Shown here: in pieces, positions 42,997 to 51,637 of the stretch | How positions within the stretch are numbered: the first letter of the stretch is position 1 | Layout of the letters: every line of letters starts with the position of its first letter | Origin: DASSUW01 sp963792385 | GTDB taxonomy: Bacteria > Actinomycetota > Thermoleophilia > Solirubrobacterales > Solirubrobacteraceae | Assembly (NCBI GenBank): GCA_963792385.1 | Contig: CAWBVZ010000011.1 | Span: 248,001-312,000 of the forward strand | DNA: 64,000 nt | Reading direction: 5' to 3' | The notes under the pieces: generated by a model | The model's input: only the letters and a program-made list of their open reading frames with translations | The model's database searches: none | Told to the model about the DNA's origin: nothing | Translations under genes and position numbers: made by a program

Positions 42997-43832
42997 ATCT
43001 TGTAGACCTGGAGCAGTCGCTTCTCGTGCTCGGCCTCGATCCGGGCCACGACCTCGACGTGGTCCTCGAGCCCGGATCCGCGCAGCTTCGTGGCGAGCAG
43101 CTCGTCGACCTGGAACACGCCGGCCGAGTTGTTCATCTCGACCTCGATCCGGATCGTCCGCTGCTCGCCGGGGACGATCCGGACCTCGTCGATCGCGGCC
43201 GCCGAGAGCGAGTGGATGTTCGGCAGGTGGGTCTCCAGCGACACCCGCGAGCGCCCGTGCTCCATGTCGAGCGCGTCGGCGACCCGCACGATGCCCGCCT
43301 CGAGCGTCAGCGGCCGGCCGCCGCTGCGGTGGCCGATGATCGCGTGCAGGATCTCTGACGCCACGATCGTCCGCTCCGGCTCGTCGTAGATGTCGGCGAG
43401 CAGCTCGTCGAGGTGGTCGGCGGCGAGGAACAGGCTGTAGGACTCGTGGTCGACGCGGTGGATCGACATCCCGAGGTCGTGCAGCAGGCAGCCGCCGGCG
43501 ATCACCACCTCGGCGTCCGAGGGCTTCAGCGAGTAGTCGATCTCGACCGACGACCGCACGCCCGCGCGCTTGAGCAACCGGTACAGGCGCAGGCCGCTGT
43601 TGAGGACGATCTGCAGGTGGACCCACGAGTGGTCGCTCATGCCGAGCCGCTCGGCGGTCACCTGCGCGGCGTGCCAGCGCGCCTTCAGCTGCGTGCTGGC
43701 GTTCGCGGCGGCCAGCATCCGGGCGAGCTTGCGGTTGCGCTCGCTCGGCGCGTGGATGCGCATCGCGGCGACCGCCACCGCCGGAGCCGGGCGCTCGCTT
43801 GGCGGGGCGTCGGGGTTCGGGATGTCGGGCAC
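42993..43832 (-). CDS. HD-domain metal-dependent phosphohydrolase
   Basis: A 279-residue protein with an HD-superfamily core: HSWVHLQIVLNSGLRLYRLL, GGCLLHDLGMSIHR (the HD pair), ILHAIIGHRSG and LTLEAGIVRVADALDMEHGRSR. The C-terminal beta-rich region (EVRIVPGEQRTIRIEVEMNNSAGVFQVDELL) is characteristic of a subfamily with unknown substrate, possibly nucleotide phosphates. It starts at GTG 43832 and overlaps the SDR gene by 4 nt; it is divergent from the histidine kinase gene. Confidence 0.85.
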   Translation of the reverse strand: MPDIPNPDAPPSERPAPAVAVAAMRIHAPSERNRKLARMLAAANASTQLKARWHAAQVTAERLGMSDHSWVHLQIVLNSGLRLYRLLKRAGVRSSVEIDYSLKPSDAEVVIAGGCLLHDLGMSIHRVDHESYSLFLAADHLDELLADIYDEPERTIVASEILHAIIGHRSGGRPLTLEAGIVRVADALDMEHGRSRVSLETHLPNIHSLSAAAIDEVRIVPGEQRTIRIEVEMNNSAGVFQVDELLATKLRGSGLEDHVEVVARIEAEHEKRLLQVYKI

Positions 43833-43884
43833 ACCGTCATGAAACAGGATCTGCCACGCTTGACGTGCCCGGCCCCGACTCGTT

Positions 43885-45927
43885 ATGTGCCCGCCCGTTC
43901 AGCGCTCGGACGTCACCGTTCTGCTCCGGACGGAGCATGCGGTGTCGCGCGTGCTCGCATCCGCTGCGGGCGAGCAGGAGGCGTACCCGCAGCTGCTGGC
44001 GGCAATCGGCGAGTCGCTGGCGTGGGATGTCGGCGCCGTCTGGGAGCCGGTCGGCCCCGCGCTGAGCTGCCGCGATGTGTGGACGGGCTCGCTTGCCGGG
44101 GCGGACGCGTTCGCGGCCGGGAGTCGCGCGGTGCAGCTGCGCGCGGGAGAAGGGCTCCCGGGCCGGGTGTGGGCGGCGCAGGAGCCGGCGTGGTCCGCCG
44201 ATGTGACCTCGGAGAGCGGCTTCCCGCGTGCCGCGGCGGCCGCCGCCGCCGGGCTCCGCTCGGGCTTCGCGTTCCCGGTGCGCGGCACGACGGGCCTGCT
44301 CGGCGTGATCGAGTTCTTCGTCTCCGAGCGGCGCGAGCTGGACGACCATCTGCTCGCCACGATGAGCAGCCTCGGCTCGCAGATCGGCCAGTTCGTCGAG
44401 CGCTGCCGAGCGCAGCACGCGGTGCGGGAGAGCGACGCGCGCAAGAGCGCGATCCTCAATGCCGCCTTCGACTGCGTCGTGATGATGGATCACCGCGGGT
44501 ACGTCGTCGAGGTCAACGCCGCGACGGAGCGGACGTTCGGATACACGGCGGCGGAGATGGTCGGCCGCGAGCTGGCGTCGCTGATCGTGCCGCCGGCACT
44601 GCGTGCCGCCCATCGCAACGGGGTCCTGCGCTACGTCGAGACCGGGCGCTCGCAGCTCATCAACCACCCGATCGAGCTTCCCGGGATGCGCAAGGACGGC
44701 ACCGAGTTCCCGGTCGAGCTGGCGGTCACGCGCCCCGACCTGCCCGGACCGCCGCTGTTCTGCGGCTACATCCGCGACGTCACCGAGCGGCGCGCCGCCG
44801 ACCTGGCGCTGCGGCGGCTCGCGGACGAGCAGGCCGCGCTCAGGCGCGTCGCGACGGCGGTGGCGGCGGAGCGCGACCCGGGCGTCGTGTTCGGCCTGGT
44901 GACCGAGGAGGTCGGCCGGCTGCTGAACGCGCAGACCGCGAACATGGTCCGCTATGAGGGCGACGGGATGGCGACCGTGCTCGGCGGCTGGAGCGACGGT
45001 GACGTCGGCAGCGTCCCGGTCGGCGACACGGTCCTGATGGACGGTGAGACGGCGGCGGCGCGCGTCTGGCGCTCTGGCCGGCCCGAGCGCGTCGACAGCT
45101 ACGAGCACATGACCGGCACACTCGCCGCGCGCCTGCGCGAGCTCGGATTCCGCTCCGCCGTCGCCGCGCCGGTGATGCTCGGAGGCGGCCTGTGGGGCGC
45201 GGTGATCGTCTCCACCGTGCATGACGAGCCGTTCGCCGAGGGCGCCGAGCAGCGGATCGCGGACTTTGCCGAGCTGGCCGCCCAGGCGGTCGCGAACGCG
45301 CAGACGCGCGCCGATCTCGCCGCCTCCCGCGCGCGGATCGTCGAAGCGGGCGACGCCGAGCGCCGGCGGCTCGAGCGCAACCTGCACGACGGTGCGCAGC
45401 AGCGGCTCGTGTCGCTCGCGCTCAACCTGCGGCTCGCGGCCCGCCGCTGCGCCGACGACCTCGAGTCACACGAGGCGTTCGAGCGCGCCGGCGAGGAGCT
45501 CGCCCAGGCGCTCGAGGAGCTGCGCGAGCTCGCCCGCGGGATTCATCCGGCGATCCTCAGCGATCGCGGCCTCGAACCGGCGATCCAGGCGCTGGCCGAT
45601 CGCGCGCCGCTGCCGGTGTCGATCGCCGTCGGGCTCGACTGCCGGCTGCCCGAGCCGGTCGAAGCGGCGGCGTACTACGTCGTCGCCGAGGCGCTGACCA
45701 ACGCCGCCAAGTACGCGAACGCGTCCGAGGTCCGGGTCGAGGTCTCCCGCGACAACGGCTCGACGTACATCGAGGTGACCGACGACGGCGTTGGCGGCGC
45801 CGCCGAGCGCGGCGGCTCCGGCCTGCGCGGTCTCTGCGACCGCGTGGAGGCGCTCGGCGGGCGGCTTGCGCTCGCCAGTCCCACCGGAGTCGGGACGACC
45901 CTCCTCGCGGAGATCCCGACCGCCTAG
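43885..45927 (+). CDS. orphan histidine kinase, GAF-PAS-GAF-HisKA_3-HATPase
   Basis: A 680-residue cytoplasmic sensor kinase of the NarL-partner class: GAF domain (about 17-170), PAS domain (about 185-310; FDCVVMMDHRGYVVEVNAATERTFGYTAAEMVGRE), second GAF (about 325-480), dimerisation/phosphoacceptor helix (ERRRLERNLHDGAQQRLVSLALNLRLA, with the phospho-histidine in LHDGAQQR) and ATPase (YYVVAEALTNAAKYANAS, VTDDGVGGA, GSGLRGLCDRVEALGG). No membrane helix is present, so it senses an internal signal. No response regulator is adjacent. Its end overlaps the convergent peroxiredoxin gene by 4 nt. Confidence 0.93.
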   Translation: MCPPVQRSDVTVLLRTEHAVSRVLASAAGEQEAYPQLLAAIGESLAWDVGAVWEPVGPALSCRDVWTGSLAGADAFAAGSRAVQLRAGEGLPGRVWAAQEPAWSADVTSESGFPRAAAAAAAGLRSGFAFPVRGTTGLLGVIEFFVSERRELDDHLLATMSSLGSQIGQFVERCRAQHAVRESDARKSAILNAAFDCVVMMDHRGYVVEVNAATERTFGYTAAEMVGRELASLIVPPALRAAHRNGVLRYVETGRSQLINHPIELPGMRKDGTEFPVELAVTRPDLPGPPLFCGYIRDVTERRAADLALRRLADEQAALRRVATAVAAERDPGVVFGLVTEEVGRLLNAQTANMVRYEGDGMATVLGGWSDGDVGSVPVGDTVLMDGETAAARVWRSGRPERVDSYEHMTGTLAARLRELGFRSAVAAPVMLGGGLWGAVIVSTVHDEPFAEGAEQRIADFAELAAQAVANAQTRADLAASRARIVEAGDAERRRLERNLHDGAQQRLVSLALNLRLAARRCADDLESHEAFERAGEELAQALEELRELARGIHPAILSDRGLEPAIQALADRAPLPVSIAVGLDCRLPEPVEAAAYYVVAEALTNAAKYANASEVRVEVSRDNGSTYIEVTDDGVGGAAERGGSGLRGLCDRVEALGGRLALASPTGVGTTLLAEIPTA

Positions 45928-46466
45928 GCCGAGCGGACCGCGTCGAGCACGTCGGCGAGCGCCGGGTTGTCGGACGAGCTGCTGCTGTAGTGCGCGAGCA
46001 CGACGCGGCCGTCACGGTCGACCACGAACGTGCCGGGCAGCTGCGCGACGTCGCCGCCCCGCGGCGGGCCGCCGATCACGCCGTGGCGGGCGGCGCCGAG
46101 GGCGCGGAGGGCGACCTTCGGGTTCACGATCTGGGTCGCGTTCCCGCGCTGCAGGCTGACCTCGGCGTAGGCCGTGCGCTCCGGGTCGCCGAGGCAGTCG
46201 AACGGCACGTCGCGGCCGTCGCAGAACTTCTGCGTGGACTGCGCGTCGTACTGGAACACCGCCACGACATCGGCTCCGGCTTCCTCGAAGTCGCCGAACG
46301 CGCGGCCCATCTCCTTCAGGTGCTCACGGCAGAACGTACAGCCGAAGTGCCGCATGAACATCACGACGAGCGGCCCGCGCTCCCAGCGCTCGCTCAGCTC
46401 GACGTCCCCGTCGACGGTGCTGAGGCTGAGGTTCGGGAAGGCGTCGCCGGGAGCGAGTGCGGGCAT
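45924..46466 (-). CDS. peroxiredoxin-like AhpC/TSA family protein
   Basis: A 180-residue thioredoxin-fold protein (PxL/AhpC-TSA_2 type). The active-site loop is FMRHFGCTFCREHLKEM, a CxxC where classical peroxiredoxins have a single cysteine; FVVDRDGRVVLAHYS is the second family block. It likely reduces peroxides or disulfides. ATG 46466 has TACCGT 7 nt upstream, fitting leaderless expression. Confidence 0.87.
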   Translation of the reverse strand: MPALAPGDAFPNLSLSTVDGDVELSERWERGPLVVMFMRHFGCTFCREHLKEMGRAFGDFEEAGADVVAVFQYDAQSTQKFCDGRDVPFDCLGDPERTAYAEVSLQRGNATQIVNPKVALRALGAARHGVIGGPPRGGDVAQLPGTFVVDRDGRVVLAHYSSSSSDNPALADVLDAVRSA

Positions 46467-46473
46467 GGCGGTG

Positions 46474-46479
46474 ACGGTA
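46474..46479 (-). promoter_or_regulatory. -10 hexamer TACCGT, leaderless type
   Basis: TACCGT ends 7 nt before the ATG at 46466 of the peroxiredoxin-like gene. Confidence 0.45.
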
Positions 46480-46512
46480 GCGAACCCCTGGCGGCGGCCC
46501 CCGTACTCCTCA

Positions 46513-46537
46513 GCGGCGGGGTCCGGACCCCGGCCGC
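46513..46537 (-). terminator. GC-rich hairpin downstream of the cytidylate-kinase-like gene
   Basis: The core GGGGTCCGGACCCC is a perfect 14-bp palindrome, extended to an 11-bp stem with one bulge. It starts 18 nt after the stop of the minus-strand gene at 46555. There is no T-run, so it would be an actinobacterial-type terminator or processing hairpin. Confidence 0.4.
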
Positions 46538-46554
46538 CGGGCCCCGTCCCTCGC

Positions 46555-47181
46555 TTACCTGATGCGCGACTCGGCCGCCGCGGCGATCAGGTCGACGGCG
46601 ACGTCGAGGTCGATCACGGTCGAGTCGATCATCAGGTGGTAGAGCTTCTCGTCGCCCGGGTCGACGCCGTAGAAGTGGTGCACGTACGCCTCGCGCGCAC
46701 GGTCGTTTTCGGTCATCCGCCGCTCGGCCTCCTCGCGCTCGATCACTTCGACCGCCATCGCCCGCTCGAGCCGCCGCTCTCGCGGCCCGGTCAGCCGCAC
46801 GTGTAGCGCGTTCGGGTGGTCGGCGAGCACGATCGCCGCGGCCCGGCCGAGCACGACGCCGCCCCGCTCGCCGGCCTCTTCGCGGATCACCTGCTCGGTC
46901 GCCGCCCGGTAGGCGTTCTCGTCGATCAGCTCGTGCTCGACCATCGGGCGCGCGCCGAACGGCAGTCCGGCCGGCGCGAGCGCGCGGATGAAGCGGTCGA
47001 ACACGCTGCCCGGCGACTCGTCGTGGCGCACCGCCTCGGCGAGCGGGACGGCGAGCTTGTGGGCGACCTCGCCGGGGATCGCCCGGTCGATGAACGGCAC
47101 CCCCAAGCGCTCCGCCAGCCGCGGGCCGACGTACGAGCCGCCGGCGCCGTACGGCGCGGACAGCGTCACCACCGTCGCCAT
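46555..47181 (-). CDS. cytidylate kinase-like family protein
   Basis: A 208-residue P-loop protein of the cytidylate-kinase-like family. The nucleotide loop is SAPYGAGGSYVGPRLAERLGVPFIDRAIP; further conserved parts are EEAGERGGVVLGRAAAIVLADHPNALHVRLTGPRERRLERAM and DRAREAYVHHFYGVDPGDEKLYHLMIDST. Unlike Cmk the classic GxxGSGK lysine is absent (GAGGSY), so kinase activity on CMP is unsure. ATG 47181 has TAGTCT 7 nt upstream. Confidence 0.85.
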   Translation of the reverse strand: MATVVTLSAPYGAGGSYVGPRLAERLGVPFIDRAIPGEVAHKLAVPLAEAVRHDESPGSVFDRFIRALAPAGLPFGARPMVEHELIDENAYRAATEQVIREEAGERGGVVLGRAAAIVLADHPNALHVRLTGPRERRLERAMAVEVIEREEAERRMTENDRAREAYVHHFYGVDPGDEKLYHLMIDSTVIDLDVAVDLIAAAAESRIR

Positions 47182-47188
47182 GGTCCGC

Positions 47189-47194
47189 AGACTA
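47189..47194 (-). promoter_or_regulatory. -10 hexamer TAGTCT, leaderless type
   Basis: TAGTCT ends 7 nt before the ATG at 47181; it overlaps the stop region of the upstream hydrolase gene. Confidence 0.45.
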
Positions 47195-48031
47195 CGCCGC
47201 GACAGCCGACTCCTGCACGAAGTCGTCCACCAGCTGGGCGAGGCGCTCTGGCTGGTCCCGGCTCACGAACGCCCGCGCGTCCGCGATCTCCGCGACGCGC
47301 GCGTCCGGGAAGATCGCCGCGAGCCGCCGGGCATGCTCGATCGGGAAGAACGGATCGCCCAACGCCCACGCGAGTAGGACCGGGCGATCGAACTCGGTCA
47401 GCCGCGCGGCGTTGTCGAGCAGCGCTCCACGGTCGATGCCGGCGAACAGCTTGCGCGCGTCGCGCCGCACACCGGCGTCGCTGAGGAACGGCCGGACCCA
47501 GCCTTCGAGCACGGCGTCCGGGAGCGGGCGCCGGGTGAGCATGCCGTACGCGAACGGCAGGCGGCGGAGCCGTCGCAGCCGCAGCGGCTGCATCGCCGCC
47601 GTGAGAAGGTGGGCGCGCGCGGCCCACACGAGCCCCATGAACGCCTTCGGTGGGAAGTTCTCGAACGCGTCGCAGTCGGTGAGCACGAGCCGCCCGATCC
47701 GCTCGGGATGACGCGCCACGACCAACTGGCAGAGCGCGCCGCCGGTGTCGTTGCCGATCAGCGTGACGTCGTGCAGGTCGAGCGCGTCGAGCACGCCGGC
47801 GATCAGCTGCGCGATCCCGTGCGGGCTCAGGTCGGCGTCCGGCCGCATGGCCGTGCGGTGCGAGCCGAGTGGGAGGTCCGGCACGACGCAGCGCGCCCGG
47901 TCCGCCAGCCGCTCGACCACCGGGTCCCAGAGCCGGCCGTCAACGAAAGCGCCGTGGATGAACACCAGCGTCGGCCCCGACCCCTCGTCGCGGTAGTGGA
48001 TGGTGCCCTGTGGCAAGGAGATTTCCGGCAT
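47192..48031 (-). CDS. alpha/beta hydrolase
   Basis: A 279-residue soluble alpha/beta-hydrolase of the haloalkane-dehalogenase/epoxide-hydrolase style: oxyanion FIHGAFVDGRLWDPV, LPLGSHRTAM and nucleophile elbow LIGNDTGGALCQLV, where Asp replaces Ser, as in dehalogenases and epoxide hydrolases. LLAWALGDPFFPIEHARRLA supplies the acid region; the usual catalytic His region near the end (DARAFVSRDQPERLAQLVDDFV) has no clear histidine, a notable gap. ATG 48031 follows GGAGG at 5 nt. It is divergent from the TetR gene with an operator between them. Confidence 0.88.
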   Translation of the reverse strand: MPEISLPQGTIHYRDEGSGPTLVFIHGAFVDGRLWDPVVERLADRARCVVPDLPLGSHRTAMRPDADLSPHGIAQLIAGVLDALDLHDVTLIGNDTGGALCQLVVARHPERIGRLVLTDCDAFENFPPKAFMGLVWAARAHLLTAAMQPLRLRRLRRLPFAYGMLTRRPLPDAVLEGWVRPFLSDAGVRRDARKLFAGIDRGALLDNAARLTEFDRPVLLAWALGDPFFPIEHARRLAAIFPDARVAEIADARAFVSRDQPERLAQLVDDFVQESAVAA

Positions 48032-48077
48032 CACGTCCTCCGGTGGCGATAGATTGCGTACACCGAGTACGAGATTA

Positions 48078-48092
48078 CATACAGACTGTATG
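48078..48092. promoter_or_regulatory. CATACAG-A-CTGTATG inverted repeat, probable TetR operator
   Basis: A perfect 7-bp inverted repeat around one central base, overlapping the TetR ATG at 48090 and 47 nt from the divergent hydrolase ATG. Position and symmetry fit autoregulation and control of the hydrolase. Confidence 0.65.
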
Positions 48093-48677
48093 GAAAACAA
48101 GCACGTCGAACGATCCCGAGTCATGCGCGAGCGGCTGCTCGCCCACGCCCGCACGCTGTTCGCCGGGCGCGGCTACGCGGCGGTGGGCACCGAGGAGATC
48201 GTCCGTGCCGCCGGCGTCACGCGCGGGGCGCTCTACCACCAGTTCCGTGACAAGGAGGCGCTGTTCGAGGCGGTCGTGGAGGAGGTCGAGGCCGAGACGA
48301 CCGCGCGCGTTGCGGACGAGGCGGTCACGGCCGACGGCCCGCTGGAGGCGCTGCGCGCCGGCGCACACGCGTTCCTGACGATCTGTGCCGACCCCGGCGT
48401 CGAGCGCATCCTGCTGCTCGACGCGCCGGCGGTCCTGGGGTGGGAGCGCTGGCGCGAGATCGGCCTGCGCCACGGACTCGGGCTCGTGACGGGCGTGCTC
48501 GAGGCGGGGATGGAGAGCGGCACGATCGCGCGCCAGCCCGTGACGGCACTCGCCCACCTGCTGATCGGAGCGCTCGACGAGGGAGCGATGCTCGTCGCAC
48601 GCGCCGAGGATCGCGCCGCCGCCCGCGGCGAGGTCGACGCCGTGATCGACCGCCTGATCGACGGCCTCGCCCCGTAG
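48090..48677 (+). CDS. TetR family transcriptional regulator
   Basis: A 195-residue TetR-type repressor. The N-terminal helix-turn-helix reads RERLLAHARTLFAGRGYAAVGTEEIVRAAGVTRGALYHQFRDKEALFEAVVEEVE; the C-terminal helical domain (LEALRAGAHAFLTICADPGVERILLLDAPAVLGWERWREI) matches regulators controlling nearby hydrolases or efflux pumps. ATG 48090 lies inside an inverted repeat. It is divergent from the alpha/beta hydrolase, its most likely target. Confidence 0.92.
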   Translation: MENKHVERSRVMRERLLAHARTLFAGRGYAAVGTEEIVRAAGVTRGALYHQFRDKEALFEAVVEEVEAETTARVADEAVTADGPLEALRAGAHAFLTICADPGVERILLLDAPAVLGWERWREIGLRHGLGLVTGVLEAGMESGTIARQPVTALAHLLIGALDEGAMLVARAEDRAAARGEVDAVIDRLIDGLAP

Positions 48678-48681
48678 TCGG

Positions 48682-49902
48682 CTAACGCCGCCGGCGGCCG
48701 TCGAACAGCTGCACGCGGCTGCCGCCGGCGGCCTTGGCCTGGTAGACGGCCGCGTCGGCGTCGGCCAGCAGCGTGTCCGGATCGCTGCGCCCGAGCGCGA
48801 CGCCGATGCTCGCGGTCAGCTGATGCTCGACGCCCGCGACCGTGAGCGGCTGCCGGATCGCCTCCTCGAGGCGGCCCGCGAGCGCGATCGCCACAGCCTC
48901 GTCGACCTCCTCGCACACGACCACGAACTCGTCACCGCCGAGCCGTGCCACGGTGTCGGCCGGTCGCACCGCCGCGCGCAGGCGCTCGCCGAGCTCGACC
49001 AGCACCGCATCGCCGGCCGCATGTCCCCGCACGTCGTTGACTTCCTTGAACTCGTCGAGGTCGACGAACAGCACGCCCGTGACCGCATCCTCCGTGCGCG
49101 CCGACCGCGCGAGCGCGTGCTCGAGCCGGTCGCGCAGCAGCGTCCGGTTGGCGAGCCCGGTCAGCGGGTCGTGCAGCGCCTCGTGGCGCATCCGGTCCTC
49201 GGTGCGCAGCCGCGCGAGCGCGGTCGCGAGCGTGTTCGCGATCGCGCGCAGGAAGCTCAGCTCGTCATCGCTCAGCTCCCGCTCGAGCCACACCACCAGC
49301 TCGTCCTCGACGCCGACGGTCAGGCGCAGCGGCATCTCGGTCGACGGCCCGTCCGCCGCGAGCACGTCGCCGTCGCCGAGCCGGACCTCGGCGCCGGAGA
49401 CCGGCAGCGTCACGCGCATCAGCTCGACGGCCTCGTGGGCGAGGTCGGCCGGGTCGGCGCCCGCGAGCGCCCGCTCGCCCATTGCGGCGACGGCGCGCAG
49501 GCGCATCTCGGCTGCGCGCCGCTCGGAGATGTCGCGGCCGATCGCCAGCAGGAGCGGGCCAGAGACCGTTTCCACGATGCCCCAGCTCATCTCGCCGACG
49601 AACTCCGTGCCGTCCTTCCGCAGCCCCCACGCCTCCGACGAGAAGCGCAGCGGGTGCTCGGTCGCGAAGTACAGGTCCATGTTGCGCGTGTAGCGCTCGC
49701 GCACCCGCTCGGGCCAGATGGCGCTCACGTGCTTGCCGATCAGCTCCTCGCTCTTGAAGCCGAACAGCTCCTCAGCGAGCGTGTTCACGAACACGATCCG
49801 GCCGTCACGCGCGGACGCCACCGTCGCGTCCGGCAGGCCTTCGAGCACGGCGCGCAGCGATCGCGCGTCGAACTGCGCCTCGATGCCTTCTACGTCATCC
49901 AA
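48682..49902 (-). CDS. PAS-GGDEF diguanylate cyclase
   Basis: A 406-residue diguanylate cyclase. PAS domain at about 12-135 (VLEGLPDATVASARDGRIVFVNTLAEELFGFKSEELIGKHVSAIWP), a GAF-like linker, then GGDEF at about 245-400 with LHDPLTGLANRTLLRDRLEHAL, FVDLDEFKEVND and intact ARLGGDEFVVV; an RPAD inhibitory site sits five residues before it. It should make c-di-GMP under control of the PAS signal. The start is TTG 49902, 3 nt after the stop of the MEDS-HATPase gene, so it is the last gene of that operon. Confidence 0.92.
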   Translation of the reverse strand: MDDVEGIEAQFDARSLRAVLEGLPDATVASARDGRIVFVNTLAEELFGFKSEELIGKHVSAIWPERVRERYTRNMDLYFATEHPLRFSSEAWGLRKDGTEFVGEMSWGIVETVSGPLLLAIGRDISERRAAEMRLRAVAAMGERALAGADPADLAHEAVELMRVTLPVSGAEVRLGDGDVLAADGPSTEMPLRLTVGVEDELVVWLERELSDDELSFLRAIANTLATALARLRTEDRMRHEALHDPLTGLANRTLLRDRLEHALARSARTEDAVTGVLFVDLDEFKEVNDVRGHAAGDAVLVELGERLRAAVRPADTVARLGGDEFVVVCEEVDEAVAIALAGRLEEAIRQPLTVAGVEHQLTASIGVALGRSDPDTLLADADAAVYQAKAAGGSRVQLFDGRRRR

Positions 49903-49905
49903 CGG

Positions 49906-50829
49906 CTACACGGAGCCAAGGCTCATGTGAAGCCGCACGACGTTCCCCGCTTGCGAGGACCGCACCTGGACGAGGTCGCACAGGTGGTTGACCAGCCACA
50001 GCCCGCGTCCGCCGCCAACGGCGTCCGATGGACGCTCGCGGCCGGCCAGCGGGTCGTCGATCCGCCCGCCGTCCCGTACCTCGAAGAGGACCGTCCCGTC
50101 CTCCTCCCAGGTGCGCAGGACCCCGTGGCCGCCGCCATGTCGCATCGAGTTGGTCGCCAGCTCGTTGACCGCCAGCACGACGTCGGAGAGACGATCCGGG
50201 TCAAAGCCGGCGGAGCGTGCGCGATCGCTGACGAACGTCCGCACGAGCGCGAGGTCCTGCCTGGTGAACGCGAGCTCGGCAGGGCGGCGCGACGGCGGCG
50301 GCAGCGTCTCATCCCACGCCATCACCGCCTGCGGCGGGTCGTAGCGGTCGCTGGCGTACGGAATGCTGTTCTCGACCACATGCGGGTGGGTGTGACGCGC
50401 GCCCTCCAAGACGGCCGGGTCGAGCGCCTCGGCGTCGTACGGGCACAGCAAGCGCCATGGCCGCAGCCCGTCGAACGCGAGGTTGAGCAGCGACTCGTGA
50501 CGCCGGCACTCCACGAGCTCCGCGTCGCTGCGGCCGGGCCACGCCGGCTCGCCGACGCCGACCACCGGACCGGGGCCCGCGTCGCGGAGGAACTCGCGCC
50601 AGGCGGGGATGATGCACGCCGGGTTGCGGCCGAGCCGCTCAATGTCGGTGAACTGGACGCGATCGATGCGGTTCCCGAGCGCGTCGCGCAGCAGCCGCGC
50701 CTTTGCCTCGCTGACCGCCACGAGCACGGCGCCGTCGCCGTCGACCGCCTCGCAGATATCCGCGAATAGACCGTCCAGGTACTCGTCGTCGCTGGTGTAG
50801 AACACGGCTTCGTGGTGGAAGCCGTTCAT
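49906..50829 (-). CDS. MEDS-HATPase anti-sigma regulatory protein, RsbA-like
   Basis: A 307-residue two-domain protein. Residues 1-165 form a MEDS sensory domain (FHHEAVFYTSDDEYLDGLFADICEAV ... WREFLRDAGPGPVVGVGEPAWPGR). Residues 190-305 are a GHKL ATPase of the anti-sigma kinase class: LSDVVLAVNELATNSMRHGGG (N box), VRDGGRIDDPL (G1) and GGGRGLWLVNHLCDLVQVR (G2). Such proteins bind or phosphorylate STAS antagonists. ATG 50829 overlaps the MEDS-STAS stop as ATGA. It lies between the STAS protein and the diguanylate cyclase in one operon. Confidence 0.9.
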   Translation of the reverse strand: MNGFHHEAVFYTSDDEYLDGLFADICEAVDGDGAVLVAVSEAKARLLRDALGNRIDRVQFTDIERLGRNPACIIPAWREFLRDAGPGPVVGVGEPAWPGRSDAELVECRRHESLLNLAFDGLRPWRLLCPYDAEALDPAVLEGARHTHPHVVENSIPYASDRYDPPQAVMAWDETLPPPSRRPAELAFTRQDLALVRTFVSDRARSAGFDPDRLSDVVLAVNELATNSMRHGGGHGVLRTWEEDGTVLFEVRDGGRIDDPLAGRERPSDAVGGGRGLWLVNHLCDLVQVRSSQAGNVVRLHMSLGSV

Positions 50830-51620
50830 GCCGCCAGCCCCAACAGCTCGCACGTCCGCCTCATCGAATCAGGCATACCCCGAACGGGGATCCCGCGCTC
50901 GATCAATGCGAACGCGCCGTGGTGGTCGACGAAGCCTGCGTGACTGAGGTCGAAGACGGCGCCGTCGGTCGGCGCGGCGTCGAGCACTCGCCGGAGCCCA
51001 TCGGCCGCGAAGTAGTCGACGTCCCCTTCGAGCATCAGCGCGCCGGGCTCGGAATAGAGCCGGAACGGCACCGCGTTGGCGGGCGCGTGGACCACGGGGT
51101 GCACCGCGCACAGGTCGTGCAGGATCTTTGCGGGCACCACCCGCCTGTCGTAACAGCACAGGCCGGAGTACGGCATCGCAGCCATGTAGCGGTCGGCGAC
51201 CGCCTCCCAGCGCGTGTGCGCGGCCCAGTTGCGCGGGTCGGCGACGAGCGCGGTCGCGTCGCCGACGACGCGCACGCCGGTGAAGCCGTCGGCCAGCGCC
51301 TGCTCGGTCGCGGCCGAGAATGTCGCCAGCAGCGCCTCCGGGTCGATGCCCGCGCCGGCCGCGTACGTCGCGTCGAGCGACAGGATTTCGAGCGTGCCCT
51401 GGCCGACGAGCCGGTTCTCGCGCGCCATCTCGCCGACCTGGGCGTGCAACCGCTCGAACGGGCCTGACGCGACGTAGATCAGGCGCTGGCCGAGACGCAC
51501 TCCGTCGGCGAGGAACGCAGCCGCCGCACGGATCAGCTCCGCATCGTCTTCGTATGTCCAGCAGGCGTGGCCGTGCAGGCCAAGGTCGGCGGCGGACTGA
51601 ACGAGCCCGTGCTCACGCAT
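50826..51620 (-). CDS. MEDS-STAS protein with altered phosphoacceptor loop
   Basis: A 264-residue protein. Residues about 10-180 form a MEDS domain (HGHACWTYEDDAELIRAAAAFLADGVRLGQRLIYVA ... MPYSGLCCYDRRVVPAKILHDLCAVHPVV). Residues 185-264 form a STAS domain (LMLEGDVDYFAADGLRRVLDA, VFDLSHAGFVDHHGAFALIERG). The usual Asp-Ser-Ser/Thr phosphoacceptor loop is Asp-His-His, so it cannot be switched by Ser/Thr phosphorylation. ATG 51620 is preferred; GTG 51659 would overlap the VOC gene. ATGA overlap with the MEDS-HATPase gene. MEDS domains are thought to sense small carbon compounds. Confidence 0.88.
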   Translation of the reverse strand: MREHGLVQSAADLGLHGHACWTYEDDAELIRAAAAFLADGVRLGQRLIYVASGPFERLHAQVGEMARENRLVGQGTLEILSLDATYAAGAGIDPEALLATFSAATEQALADGFTGVRVVGDATALVADPRNWAAHTRWEAVADRYMAAMPYSGLCCYDRRVVPAKILHDLCAVHPVVHAPANAVPFRLYSEPGALMLEGDVDYFAADGLRRVLDAAPTDGAVFDLSHAGFVDHHGAFALIERGIPVRGMPDSMRRTCELLGLAA

Positions 51621-51637
51621 GAACCGCCCAGCATACG

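Noticed and set aside
46518..46531. GGGGTCCGGACCCC as a regulator operator
   Set aside because: It lies downstream of a stop codon and far from a start; a terminator-type hairpin is simpler.
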